Part shown: positions 19,249 through 26,793 of the stretch, piece by piece | Numbering within the stretch: the first letter of the stretch is position 1 | Layout of the letters: each line of letters starts with the position of its first letter | NCBI GenBank assembly: GCA_947504035.1 | Contig: CANNGA010000010.1 | Span: forward strand, 62,001 to 126,000 | DNA from: an uncultured Flavobacteriaceae bacterium | Lineage (GTDB): Bacteria > Bacteroidota > Bacteroidia > Flavobacteriales > Flavobacteriaceae | DNA: 64,000 bases | Direction: 5' to 3' | The notes under the pieces: model-generated | The model's database searches: none | The model's input: the letters and a program-made list of their open reading frames with translations, nothing else | What the model was told of the DNA's origin: nothing | Position numbers and translations under genes: made by a program

Positions 19249-19666
19249 TTATAAGTTATTAGTGCTGATATCACCACCTTCATTAGCTTTTCCTTTTTTC
19301 AAAGACCTTTCGGCTAAGCTATAGTTTTTAGGAGAGGCAGTTGTATTTATAAACATGGGAAGTTCTACTATAGAATGTAAGCCTTTAAGTTTAGGAACAG
19401 GATTTTGTTGCCATTGGGTTAGGGCTATAGATTTGCGCTCGGTAAAAATACGACCGTTAATGCGTTTGAAGTCGGAGGTTGTGTCTCAAAATAGGTTTAA
19501 ATGTATGGTGGTTGGTACTACTAGGAATAGCAGTTGTTGGTCTATATAGGACAATCGGGATTTGAATATATTGTAAACACTGTACTGTTTTCTAGAAGAA
19601 CAGCAGTGTCGCTATTATTAGAACAGAATAGGTTTAGCTCTAATACGATTAGTATAAAACGTGAAA
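19249..19666 (-). pseudogene. Decayed gene remnant abutting the IS982-type element
   Basis: The minus strand between the IS left end and a TAA at 19249-19251 holds three protein-like segments in different frames. The first, beside the IS, contains hydrophobic FILIVLELNLFCS followed by DTAVLLENSTVFTIYSNPD. The second contains AIPSSTNHHTFKPILRH. The third, open from 19485 to the TAA, contains FKRINGRIFTERKSIALTQW and KLKGLHSIVELPMF. Each ends at a stop near where the next begins, as expected of a gene broken by two small indels. The start side lies beyond the IS, so the insertion separated the fragment from its upstream region. I do not recognise the family. The decay reading is inference. Confidence 0.45.
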
Positions 19667-20694
19667 ACCTGAATTCGATGTAAGAAACTTGATTTTATAG
19701 TATAGAAAAAGCAGAATATTTAGTAAATTAAAGTGCTGAATTCCAGCTAACTAAATGTATTCTACTTATGATTTCTAAAGATAAAATTACTGAAATATTT
19801 TGTTCTATTGATGATTTTTGTGCTGTTTATGAGCCTGCTATGCGAAAAAGACAAGTAACAACAGGTAAAAAAACCAGAAATCGAAAATTTACGATGTCTA
19901 CAAGTGAGGTGGTTACTATCACTGTATTGTTTCATTTGAGCGGGATAAGGACTTTCAAACATTTCTATATTTTATATGTACAACAGCAATTACAAAATGA
20001 ATTTCCTAAGACCGTTTCTTATAACCGTTTTGTAGAATTAATGCAATCTCATCTAGTGCCTTTAACCTTGTATTTAAAGACTTGTTGTTTGGGAGAGTGC
20101 ACAGGTATTTCTTTTATAGATTCTACACCAATCAGGGCTTGCAAGAACAAGAGAATTAACAATAATAAGGTTTTTAAAGATATCGCTACCATAGGCAAAT
20201 CAACAATGGGATGGTTCTATGGTTTCAAGCTTCACATCATCATTAATGATAAAGGTGAACTCCTTGATTTTATTATTACTCAGGCTAATGTTGATGATAG
20301 GACACCTCTGAAACAAGATAACTTTTTGAAAAAAATATTTGGTAGTTTATATGCTGATAAAGGATATATCTCCAAGGAACTAACTTCGATATTATTTGAT
20401 CAGGGATTACACTTAGTTACTAGTATTAAAAACAACATGAAAAATGTACTGATGACAATGAGGGATAAGATATTGTTAAGAAAAAGATCGGTAATAGAAA
20501 CCATAAATGATCAACTAAAAAACATTGCGCAAGCTGAACATTCAAGGCATCGAAGCTTTGGTAATTTTATTACTAATCTTGTGGCTAGTCTTATTGCTTA
20601 TTCTTTTCAAGAAAAGAAACCAGCTATCAAATTTGAAACGGAAAATACAAAACAATTAGAGCTATTTTTCTGAATCCTTAGATCGAACTCAGGT
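19667..20694 (+). mobile_element. IS982-family insertion sequence, apparently complete
   Basis: An element of about 1.03 kb with one transposase gene. Its ends form imperfect inverted repeats: 19667-19686 begins ACCTGAATTCGATGTAAG, and the reverse complement of 20675-20694 begins ACCTGAGTTCGATCTAAG. About 17 of 20 positions match. IS982-family ends typically start with AC, which agrees. TGAAA directly flanks both ends (19662-19666 and 20695-20699) and could be a 5-bp target duplication. The element lies between a decayed gene and a methyltransferase gene. The intact ORF and matching ends suggest recent insertion. Confidence 0.85.
19768..20673 (+). CDS. IS982-family DDE transposase
   Basis: This 301-residue transposase has the expected family length. 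The catalytic DDE residues can be placed as Asp in FIDSTPIRACKNKR, Asp in LYADKGYISK and Glu in VIETINDQLKN. The N-terminal part contains the family segment STSEVVTITVLFHLSG and then FKHFYILYVQQQL. No frameshift or premature stop is visible, so it may be active. The stop codon lies one base before the right inverted repeat. It is transcribed in the plus direction, away from the decayed gene and towards the convergent methyltransferase gene. Confidence 0.93.
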   Translation: MISKDKITEIFCSIDDFCAVYEPAMRKRQVTTGKKTRNRKFTMSTSEVVTITVLFHLSGIRTFKHFYILYVQQQLQNEFPKTVSYNRFVELMQSHLVPLTLYLKTCCLGECTGISFIDSTPIRACKNKRINNNKVFKDIATIGKSTMGWFYGFKLHIIINDKGELLDFIITQANVDDRTPLKQDNFLKKIFGSLYADKGYISKELTSILFDQGLHLVTSIKNNMKNVLMTMRDKILLRKRSVIETINDQLKNIAQAEHSRHRSFGNFITNLVASLIAYSFQEKKPAIKFETENTKQLELFF

Positions 20695-20744
20695 TGAAAG
20701 TGTTTACGATTTTAACACCATATAAGATCTTGTTAGAGTCGTGC

Positions 20745-21356
20745 TTATCGTTTTTTAAAAATGCCAAACAGTTCATGCCCTAGTCTGGGAGGGATGGAAT
20801 TATAACATTTTTCAAAGGTTTTGACTGAAAAATAAGGTTTAAAATAATTGAGGTACTCTTTTGACGTCCCCCCAAATGGTCGTTTTTCCATGTCGCCTGT
20901 AAGGGGAATATCAAACCATAGCCCTACAAGTTTACCATTGGGTTTAAGTAATTTGTGCATGTGTGAGGCGTACTGTTTACGGTTTGCTTCTGTAGGCGGA
21001 AAAGCGCAAAAAAAAGTTTGTTCTAAAATAAGATCGTAAGCGCCTTCATGTTTAAAAAAATTACCTTGAATACTATGGGCTGTTGGAAAGTTAGGAAGCC
21101 GTTTTTTGAAAGCCTCCAAAGGTGCTTTCGCAATATCAAGTACATGGACATTAGTAAAGCCTTTAAAAAACAAATATTCAGCTTCGTAAGCATTACCAGC
21201 TCCAGGAATTAAAATTTTAAGATTTTTGTATTCTAATTGATCAATATAGGTTTTTAGAGGCGTTGAGGGATTACCAATATCCCATCCTGTATTGGCAGCC
21301 GCGTAGCGTTGCTCCCAATAGGCTTTTGTGGTTTTAGAATGGTTTGATGCTAACAT
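20745..21356 (-). CDS. TPMT-like SAM-dependent methyltransferase
   Basis: This class I methyltransferase resembles the thiopurine S-methyltransferase group used in Bacteroidota. Motifs are YWEQRYAAANTGWDIGNPS at the start, the SAM loop LIPGAGNAYEAEYL, LILEQTFFCAFPP, and LVGLWFDIPLTGD. Its natural substrate is unknown. The frame is open to 21401, but I prefer the ATG at 21354-21356 (MLASNHSKTTKAYWEQ): that start places the conserved opening as in relatives and avoids a 32-base overlap with the upstream gene. It is 13 bases after the PNPOx-like gene, so the two probably form an operon. Confidence 0.85.
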   Translation of the reverse strand: MLASNHSKTTKAYWEQRYAAANTGWDIGNPSTPLKTYIDQLEYKNLKILIPGAGNAYEAEYLFFKGFTNVHVLDIAKAPLEAFKKRLPNFPTAHSIQGNFFKHEGAYDLILEQTFFCAFPPTEANRKQYASHMHKLLKPNGKLVGLWFDIPLTGDMEKRPFGGTSKEYLNYFKPYFSVKTFEKCYNSIPPRLGHELFGIFKKR

Positions 21357-21369
21357 AAATAGTATAGAT

Positions 21370-21918
21370 TTAAGCTTTAGAGATACCTGTTTCAAAGCCA
21401 TTTATGCTTTTACTGTTCTTGGCTTTCCAATAAGATGCTATACCAGATTCGCCTTTACTGTTAGACCAGGTGTCTAATTGTAAGCGTTCTGCGTTAAAAT
21501 CCATAAATGGAACCGCGAAACCACAAGAGGTTTGTACGCTATCTATGGTCATTTCTATTAATTGTCGAGTTCCCACTCTTTTAGAGAATAAATGAATATT
21601 GTCTTTAAAAAAAGGATCGTTTTGATGGTGGGCCGTAGCAGTGCCGTACAAACGCAATATAAGCGGTTTAGCATCAAACGCGCAAAACATTACCGTCATA
21701 CGGTTATCTTGTAATAAATGCGCAGCCGTTTCATTACCACTTCCTGTTAAATTTAACCATATAATTTTGGTGCTGTTTACAATCTTAAAGGTGTCTGCTA
21801 GTCCCTTAGGAGAAAGATTAACACGACCATCTTTTGCGGCTGTCGCTACAAAAAATAGATGTTGCGCTTTTATAAAGGTTTCTAATTTTGGTGTTATTTC
21901 AGTAAAAAACTTAGCCAT
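21370..21918 (-). CDS. Pyridoxamine 5'-phosphate oxidase-like flavin-binding protein
   Basis: This 182-residue protein has the split beta-barrel of the PNPOx-like family, which binds FMN, F420 or haem. Visible motifs are FFVATAAKDGRVNLSPKG near residues 22-39, then KIIWLNLTGSGNETAAHL, and RMTVMFCAFDAKPLILRLYG. It is not PdxH itself: it lacks the PdxH C-terminal signature. The role is probably a redox or detoxification reaction, but the substrate is unknown. It heads a two-gene minus-strand unit with the methyltransferase. The upstream 188 bases to the next gene hold no feature I can name. Confidence 0.82.
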   Translation of the reverse strand: MAKFFTEITPKLETFIKAQHLFFVATAAKDGRVNLSPKGLADTFKIVNSTKIIWLNLTGSGNETAAHLLQDNRMTVMFCAFDAKPLILRLYGTATAHHQNDPFFKDNIHLFSKRVGTRQLIEMTIDSVQTSCGFAVPFMDFNAERLQLDTWSNSKGESGIASYWKAKNSKSINGFETGISKA

Positions 21919-22106
21919 AGGTGTATTGAGATAAAATAAGGTTCGCGTTGTAAGGGATAAGCAATATATAAAAAAAGTGACACTTCATTTTTCGTAAAAC
22001 CGAATTAGTTGACTATCCCAATGAAAAAATAATAGGCTTTTAAAGTCTATCACATGATATAGATTAAGATCAAAATGGTTTAGGATATTACTTTAAAGAA
22101 AGAGAT

Positions 22107-22673
22107 TTACTTCTTCCTCGGCAAATACGCTTTTGGAATAGGGTGTTTTTTAGTTTCTTGAGCCCAATACAGGTTTAAAATCCACCAGCGCTTTCCATCA
22201 TTTATAAGTTGTATGCTGTTGATACCGCGCATGAAAGGAGTTTTGTCTGTCTTAGCATGAAAGCATTGATAGGTTGTAAATACATGAGCGATATTGCCAA
22301 AAGTATTTACATCTCTATGAATTTCATGTTCGATAAACCCATTTATATGTAACCATTTCTCAGAACTTTTAATGTAGGCATCGGGCGTTAAGTATTTGGC
22401 CTTGTACACACGGTCTTCAGTATTATAGCCAGAAGGGATGATTTTAGCATCTGGATAAAACAAAAATTTAAATTGTTTCCAGTTGCGTTCCTCTTTTTTT
22501 TCTGCAGAAAGAACTTCGTATAAAGCTTTAACCGTTTTGTGAAGGGTTTTAACTTTAGAACTGTCTATTTTAAACTCTTTTTTGGTGGGCTGTAGTGTTG
22601 TTTTATTTTTTTTCTGTGCTGTCACCGAAACGAAAATAAAGCAAAGACATAAAAACGGAAGTAACTTCTTCAT
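22107..22673 (-). CDS. Secreted NTF2-like protein of unknown function
   Basis: This 188-residue protein begins with a signal peptide (FLCLCFIFVSVTAQ). The mature part opens with a Lys/Thr-rich stretch and continues with a fold that looks like SnoaL/NTF2: helices around LHKTVKALYEVLSAEKKEERNWKQFKFLF, then strands with FIEHEIHRDVNTFGNIAHVF and a final block INDGKRWWILNLYWAQE. This pattern is common in Bacteroidota proteins annotated only as nuclear transport factor 2 family. No catalytic residues can be assigned. It precedes smpB in the same direction on the minus strand but is separated from it by 85 bases. Confidence 0.65.
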   Translation of the reverse strand: MKKLLPFLCLCFIFVSVTAQKKNKTTLQPTKKEFKIDSSKVKTLHKTVKALYEVLSAEKKEERNWKQFKFLFYPDAKIIPSGYNTEDRVYKAKYLTPDAYIKSSEKWLHINGFIEHEIHRDVNTFGNIAHVFTTYQCFHAKTDKTPFMRGINSIQLINDGKRWWILNLYWAQETKKHPIPKAYLPRKK

Positions 22674-22758
22674 GCGATAAGTAAATTATAAGGACACTTA
22701 TATTTATACATACATCTAATGCATCACAAATTAGACCAAAATATTGAAATTAGAGGAT

Positions 22759-23217
22759 CTATTTGTAACTTTTTTTAATCCGATCTAAGTCGCGCTTATT
22801 GTCACGATCCTTAATCGTTTCGCGTTTATCGTAGAGTTTTTTTCCACGAGCCAAAGCAATATCTAACTTCGCATAACCTTTATCTGTGATATACAAACGT
22901 AAAGGGATTATAGTGAGTCCCGAGTTTTGTACTTCTTTATGGAGTTTTTTGAGTTCTTTTTTATTTAAAAGCAATTTACGAACGGCCTTAGGCTTATGGT
23001 TATAATAATTACCATAAAGGTATTCTTCTATAGTCATGTTTACGACAAACAATTCGTTTTGCTCATTAAACTCACAAAAACTTTCTGCTATAGAGGCCTT
23101 ACTATGTCTAATAGATTTTATCTCAGTACCACTTAATACAATACCAGCCGTATATCGATCTAATACTTCATATTGAAAGCGCGCCTTTTTATTCTGTATA
23201 TTAATGGTTTTTTGCAT
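22759..23217 (-). CDS. smpB: SsrA-binding protein SmpB
   Basis: SmpB binds tmRNA and delivers it to stalled ribosomes for trans-translation. The protein shows NKKARFQYEVLDRYTAGIVL, GTEIKSIRHSKASIAESFC, and the C-terminal tail KKLYDKRETIKDRDNKRDLDRI. I set the start at the ATG at 23215-23217 (MQKTINIQNKKARF), giving 152 residues, the usual length. The frame is open further up to 23268, but the extra residues do not match the family. No tmRNA gene was seen in the window. Confidence 0.95.
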   Translation of the reverse strand: MQKTINIQNKKARFQYEVLDRYTAGIVLSGTEIKSIRHSKASIAESFCEFNEQNELFVVNMTIEEYLYGNYYNHKPKAVRKLLLNKKELKKLHKEVQNSGLTIIPLRLYITDKGYAKLDIALARGKKLYDKRETIKDRDNKRDLDRIKKSYK

Positions 23218-23345
23218 GGCAACAAAATTACATAATTTTATGAATAGAGTTTCATAGATATTTAGCAAACGTTAAATAAAATCTAATTGAAGCCTGACAT
23301 CCTTTAAATACATTTATTTTAGTTTCCAGATTTTCTAAACCACTT

Positions 23346-24944
23346 ATGAGAAGTATTGTTTTAAGTTTATTGATTGTGCTCTGCATGGGCTCGTGTAGAA
23401 GTGTAAAAACACATAATCACACCATCACAAAGTTACATTCAGCAGAAGCGTTACACGAAGACGTCGATAAATTATATACACAATTAAAGCGAAATCACCC
23501 TAAGTTATACCAGTATATTACAAAGCAAGATTTAGAATTTAAACTGGATAGTTTAAAGCAAAGCATTACTACGCCGTTAACGTCTAAAGCGTTTTATAGA
23601 AAATTAGCTCCTGTTTTTGCCACAATACGACAAGGACATTTGTCTTTACGACCAGCTCGAAAGCGTTATAAGAAGAAGGATTGGAAAGTCTTAAAAAAGA
23701 AAAAGTTTGAATTCTATGAATTAGACTTTGAGTATTTGGATGAGAAGTTATGGGTAAAACGTACCGTTGGTAAAGATTCAAGTTATGTAGGTGCAGAAGT
23801 ACTTCGTATAGACGGTACCCCCGTTAAATCACTTATAGAAACATACAAAACACGTTTTGCTTCAGACGGGTATAACACCACGCTACATAATAGAGCTGTC
23901 GGTCGCTTTTTTAAAGTTTTTTACGTGAGAGACAGAGGGTTTTTAGACAGTTTAGAAGTGACATTTAGAACTCCAGATTCCACCTATAGTAAAATGTTTA
24001 AAAGGGTATCCAAAAAAACGAAGAAGACGCCAAAAGATACGCTAAATGCAAAACAAGACTCTTTAAAACCGCCAACGCCAAAAAAGAAGCCCAGTAAAGC
24101 CGATTTAAAAGCCAGACAGTTGGCTAAAAAGAAAAAGCGAAAAACGAATAAGGTGTATGGTTACATTTCAAGAAGTAAAGAGTACACTCGAAATTTTAAG
24201 TTTATAGGAACAGACAGTACAGTAGCCTATATGAAGGTTAGAGGGTTTTCTAATGGAAATTATAAGACGTTTTACAAAGAAAGTTTTCAAAAAATTAAGA
24301 CGCTAAAAACAAAGCATCTTATCATAGACCTTAGAGATAACGGCGGTGGTCGGGTAGCAGAAGTTCAGTATTTATATAGTTTTTTAACAGATCAGCCATT
24401 TCAATTTACAGAAAAAAGTGAAGTTGCCAATAGATGGCCTTTTTTAAAAGTACTAACCTCTAATACAACGCCTATTGTTGTAAAGTCTATAGCGACACTG
24501 TTAACCCCATTGTTTGTAGGGCACAGTCTCTTTAAAATTAAAAAACAAGACGATAAATTGTATTATAATTTGAGAGATTCTAAGTTAAAACAACCACATG
24601 CCTTGCATTTTGATGGTGAAGTATATGTATTGATAAATGGCAACTCTTTTTCTGCTTCATCGCTTATTGCGACACATTTAAAAGCGACCCAGCGTGCCAC
24701 ATTTGTGGGGGAAGAAACGGGAGGGGCCTATAACGGCTGTGTTGCAGGATTTTATAAGATGTACGAACTGCCAGCAACAAAATTAATAGCGCGTATAGGA
24801 CTTATGCAATTAGAAGCCCCATACAAACAAGAGCCAGATGGTTATGGCATTCGACCGGATGTTGAGATTTTACCAACAGCTAAAGATAGGGCAGCAGATA
24901 GAGATGTCGAATTGGAATGGATTTTGAAAAATATGAAGCATTAG
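23346..24944 (+). CDS. S41-family peptidase lipoprotein with Lys-rich insertion
   Basis: This 532-residue protein has a lipoprotein signal (lipobox M-G-S-C, Cys17) and a C-terminal S41 tail-specific-protease-like domain. The domain shows AYMKVRGFSNGNYKTF, HLIIDLRDNGGG, and the active-site region NGNSFSASSLIATHL with Ser436 as the likely nucleophile, followed by VGEETGGAYNGC. Before this domain, residues 218-275 form a very Lys-rich, low-complexity stretch (TPKKKPSKADLKARQLAKKK) that looks disordered. It is probably an envelope protease; the substrate is unknown. It is divergent from smpB, with 128 bases between the two starts. Confidence 0.87.
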   Translation: MRSIVLSLLIVLCMGSCRSVKTHNHTITKLHSAEALHEDVDKLYTQLKRNHPKLYQYITKQDLEFKLDSLKQSITTPLTSKAFYRKLAPVFATIRQGHLSLRPARKRYKKKDWKVLKKKKFEFYELDFEYLDEKLWVKRTVGKDSSYVGAEVLRIDGTPVKSLIETYKTRFASDGYNTTLHNRAVGRFFKVFYVRDRGFLDSLEVTFRTPDSTYSKMFKRVSKKTKKTPKDTLNAKQDSLKPPTPKKKPSKADLKARQLAKKKKRKTNKVYGYISRSKEYTRNFKFIGTDSTVAYMKVRGFSNGNYKTFYKESFQKIKTLKTKHLIIDLRDNGGGRVAEVQYLYSFLTDQPFQFTEKSEVANRWPFLKVLTSNTTPIVVKSIATLLTPLFVGHSLFKIKKQDDKLYYNLRDSKLKQPHALHFDGEVYVLINGNSFSASSLIATHLKATQRATFVGEETGGAYNGCVAGFYKMYELPATKLIARIGLMQLEAPYKQEPDGYGIRPDVEILPTAKDRAADRDVELEWILKNMKH

Positions 24945-25102
24945 CCATAAAAGCTTATCGAAAATGTATTTATTAGCTTCTTTTTTAAAAAAAATCTTTA
25001 AAACGCTTACCTGTAAATTTGTATTTTTGAAATTCATTATTGTTTTTGAGTTTTAATTTGTATTCAAAAGCATAATTTTTACACAATAATTTAGAGAATA
25101 TT

Positions 25103-26509
25103 ATGAAATCATATGATGTAGCCGTTATCGGTTCAGGTCCTGGAGGATATGTTGCAGCCATTCGTTGTGCACAATTAGGCATGAAAACTGCCATAATAGA
25201 AAAATACAATACCCTTGGTGGTACCTGTTTAAATGTAGGCTGTATACCAAGTAAAGCGTTATTAGATTCTTCACACCATTATGATGATGCTGTAAAACAT
25301 TTTGAAGAGCATGGTATTGAAATCCCAGGAGATATTAAAGTGAATTTGGAAAAAATGATCGCTCGTAAGCAAGCTGTCGTAGACCAAACCACTGGTGGGA
25401 TAGATTTTTTAATGAAGAAGAATGACATCGATGTTTTTCATGGTTTAGGAGCCTTTAAAGACAAAACGACATTAACTATAAAAGGGGATGACGACACGGA
25501 TACAGAAATTAGTGCAAAACATACCATTATAGCAACAGGAAGCAAGCCATCTACATTGCCTTTCATCAAGGTTGATAAAGAGCGCATTATAACCTCTACC
25601 GAAGCTTTAAAATTAAAAGAGATACCAAAGCATCTTGTTATTATAGGTGGTGGCGTTATTGGTTTAGAATTAGGGCAGGTATACAGACGTTTAGGAGCAG
25701 AAGTTACTGTTATAGAGTACATGGATAGAATCATTCCAACGATGGATGCAGGGCTGTCTAAAGAATTAAATAAAGTCTTTAAAAAGGCTAAATTTAAAAT
25801 GCAGTTATCGCACAAGGTAAAATCTGTAGAGCGTGTTGGTGATGAGGTGATCATTAAAGCTGATAATAAAAAAGGACAAGAGGTCGAGTTTAAAGCAGAC
25901 TACTGTTTAGTTTCTGTGGGACGTAGTGCTTACACAGCAGGATTAAATGCAGAAGCGGCAGGCATAGAATTAGACGATAGAGGTCGTGTAGCTGTAAATG
26001 CACATTTACAAACCAGCGCAAATAATATATACGCTATAGGAGATGTTGTAAAAGGCGCCATGCTAGCACACAAAGCAGAAGAAGAAGGGGTTTTTGTAGC
26101 AGAAACTATCGCAGGACAAAAACCGCATATCGACTATAATTTAATACCAGGTGTGGTTTACACATGGCCAGAAGTTGCAGCAGTAGGAAAAACTGAAGCC
26201 GAATTAAAAGAAGCAGGCGTTGCATATAAAACAGGACAATTCCCAATGCGTGCCTTAGGAAGAAGTCGTGCAAGTATGGATTTAGACGGTTTTGTTAAAA
26301 TTCTAGCAGATGCAACTACAGATGAAATTTTAGGTGTACACATGATAGGAGCCCGTGCAGCAGATATGATTGCAGAAGCCGTTGTTGCTATGGAATACCG
26401 TGCTAGTGCAGAAGACGTTTCTCGTATGTCTCATGCGCATCCTACATTTACAGAAGCTATAAAAGAAGCAGCTTTAGCCGCTACAGAAGATAGAGCATTG
26501 CATATTTAA
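25103..26509 (+). CDS. lpdA: Dihydrolipoyl dehydrogenase
   Basis: This 468-residue flavoprotein is the E3 component of 2-oxo acid dehydrogenase complexes and the glycine cleavage system; it re-oxidises dihydrolipoamide with NAD. The FAD motif is VIGSGPGGYVAAI, and the redox disulfide is Cys42/Cys47 in GGTCLNVGCIPSK. The NAD motif is VIIGGGVIGLELGQVYRRLG, and the C-terminal interface His-Glu pair is in HAHPTFTEAI. A TAAATTTG sequence at 25014-25021 fits the -7 box of Bacteroidota, but I see no clear -33 element. A strong intrinsic terminator follows, so it is probably monocistronic. Confidence 0.95.
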   Translation: MKSYDVAVIGSGPGGYVAAIRCAQLGMKTAIIEKYNTLGGTCLNVGCIPSKALLDSSHHYDDAVKHFEEHGIEIPGDIKVNLEKMIARKQAVVDQTTGGIDFLMKKNDIDVFHGLGAFKDKTTLTIKGDDDTDTEISAKHTIIATGSKPSTLPFIKVDKERIITSTEALKLKEIPKHLVIIGGGVIGLELGQVYRRLGAEVTVIEYMDRIIPTMDAGLSKELNKVFKKAKFKMQLSHKVKSVERVGDEVIIKADNKKGQEVEFKADYCLVSVGRSAYTAGLNAEAAGIELDDRGRVAVNAHLQTSANNIYAIGDVVKGAMLAHKAEEEGVFVAETIAGQKPHIDYNLIPGVVYTWPEVAAVGKTEAELKEAGVAYKTGQFPMRALGRSRASMDLDGFVKILADATTDEILGVHMIGARAADMIAEAVVAMEYRASAEDVSRMSHAHPTFTEAIKEAALAATEDRALHI

Positions 26510-26536
26510 GTGTTAAAAGAATTTAAAATGTTACTA

Positions 26537-26564
26537 AAAGCAGTTCGAAAGAACTGCTTTTTTT
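26537..26564 (+). terminator. Intrinsic terminator after lpdA
   Basis: A perfect 10-bp stem (AAAGCAGTTC at 26537-26546 and GAACTGCTTT at 26551-26560) with a GAAA tetraloop is followed by further T residues. It lies 27 bases after the lpdA stop. Confidence 0.9.
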
Positions 26565-26793
26565 ATGGACTTATACCTTTTAAAAAAGAGATGCAGCTAC
26601 GTTATTTATACTTAAACGAGAACAAATTAAGCGTATTTTAAGGCGTAAATGTTAATTAACGATACAACAGAAGTAACTGCTTTTTAGCAAAAAGAATCAA
26701 TAATTCTACAAGTCTTAAATGTTTGAGAATTTAACATATAAATAGAATTCAATACAAGGAATTCTTTAATTTAGCAGAACATAAATCTCTTAT

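Noticed and set aside
21641-21934. A 97-codon plus-strand frame over the PNPOx-like gene
   Set aside because: Antisense shadow of the recognisable flavin-binding protein.
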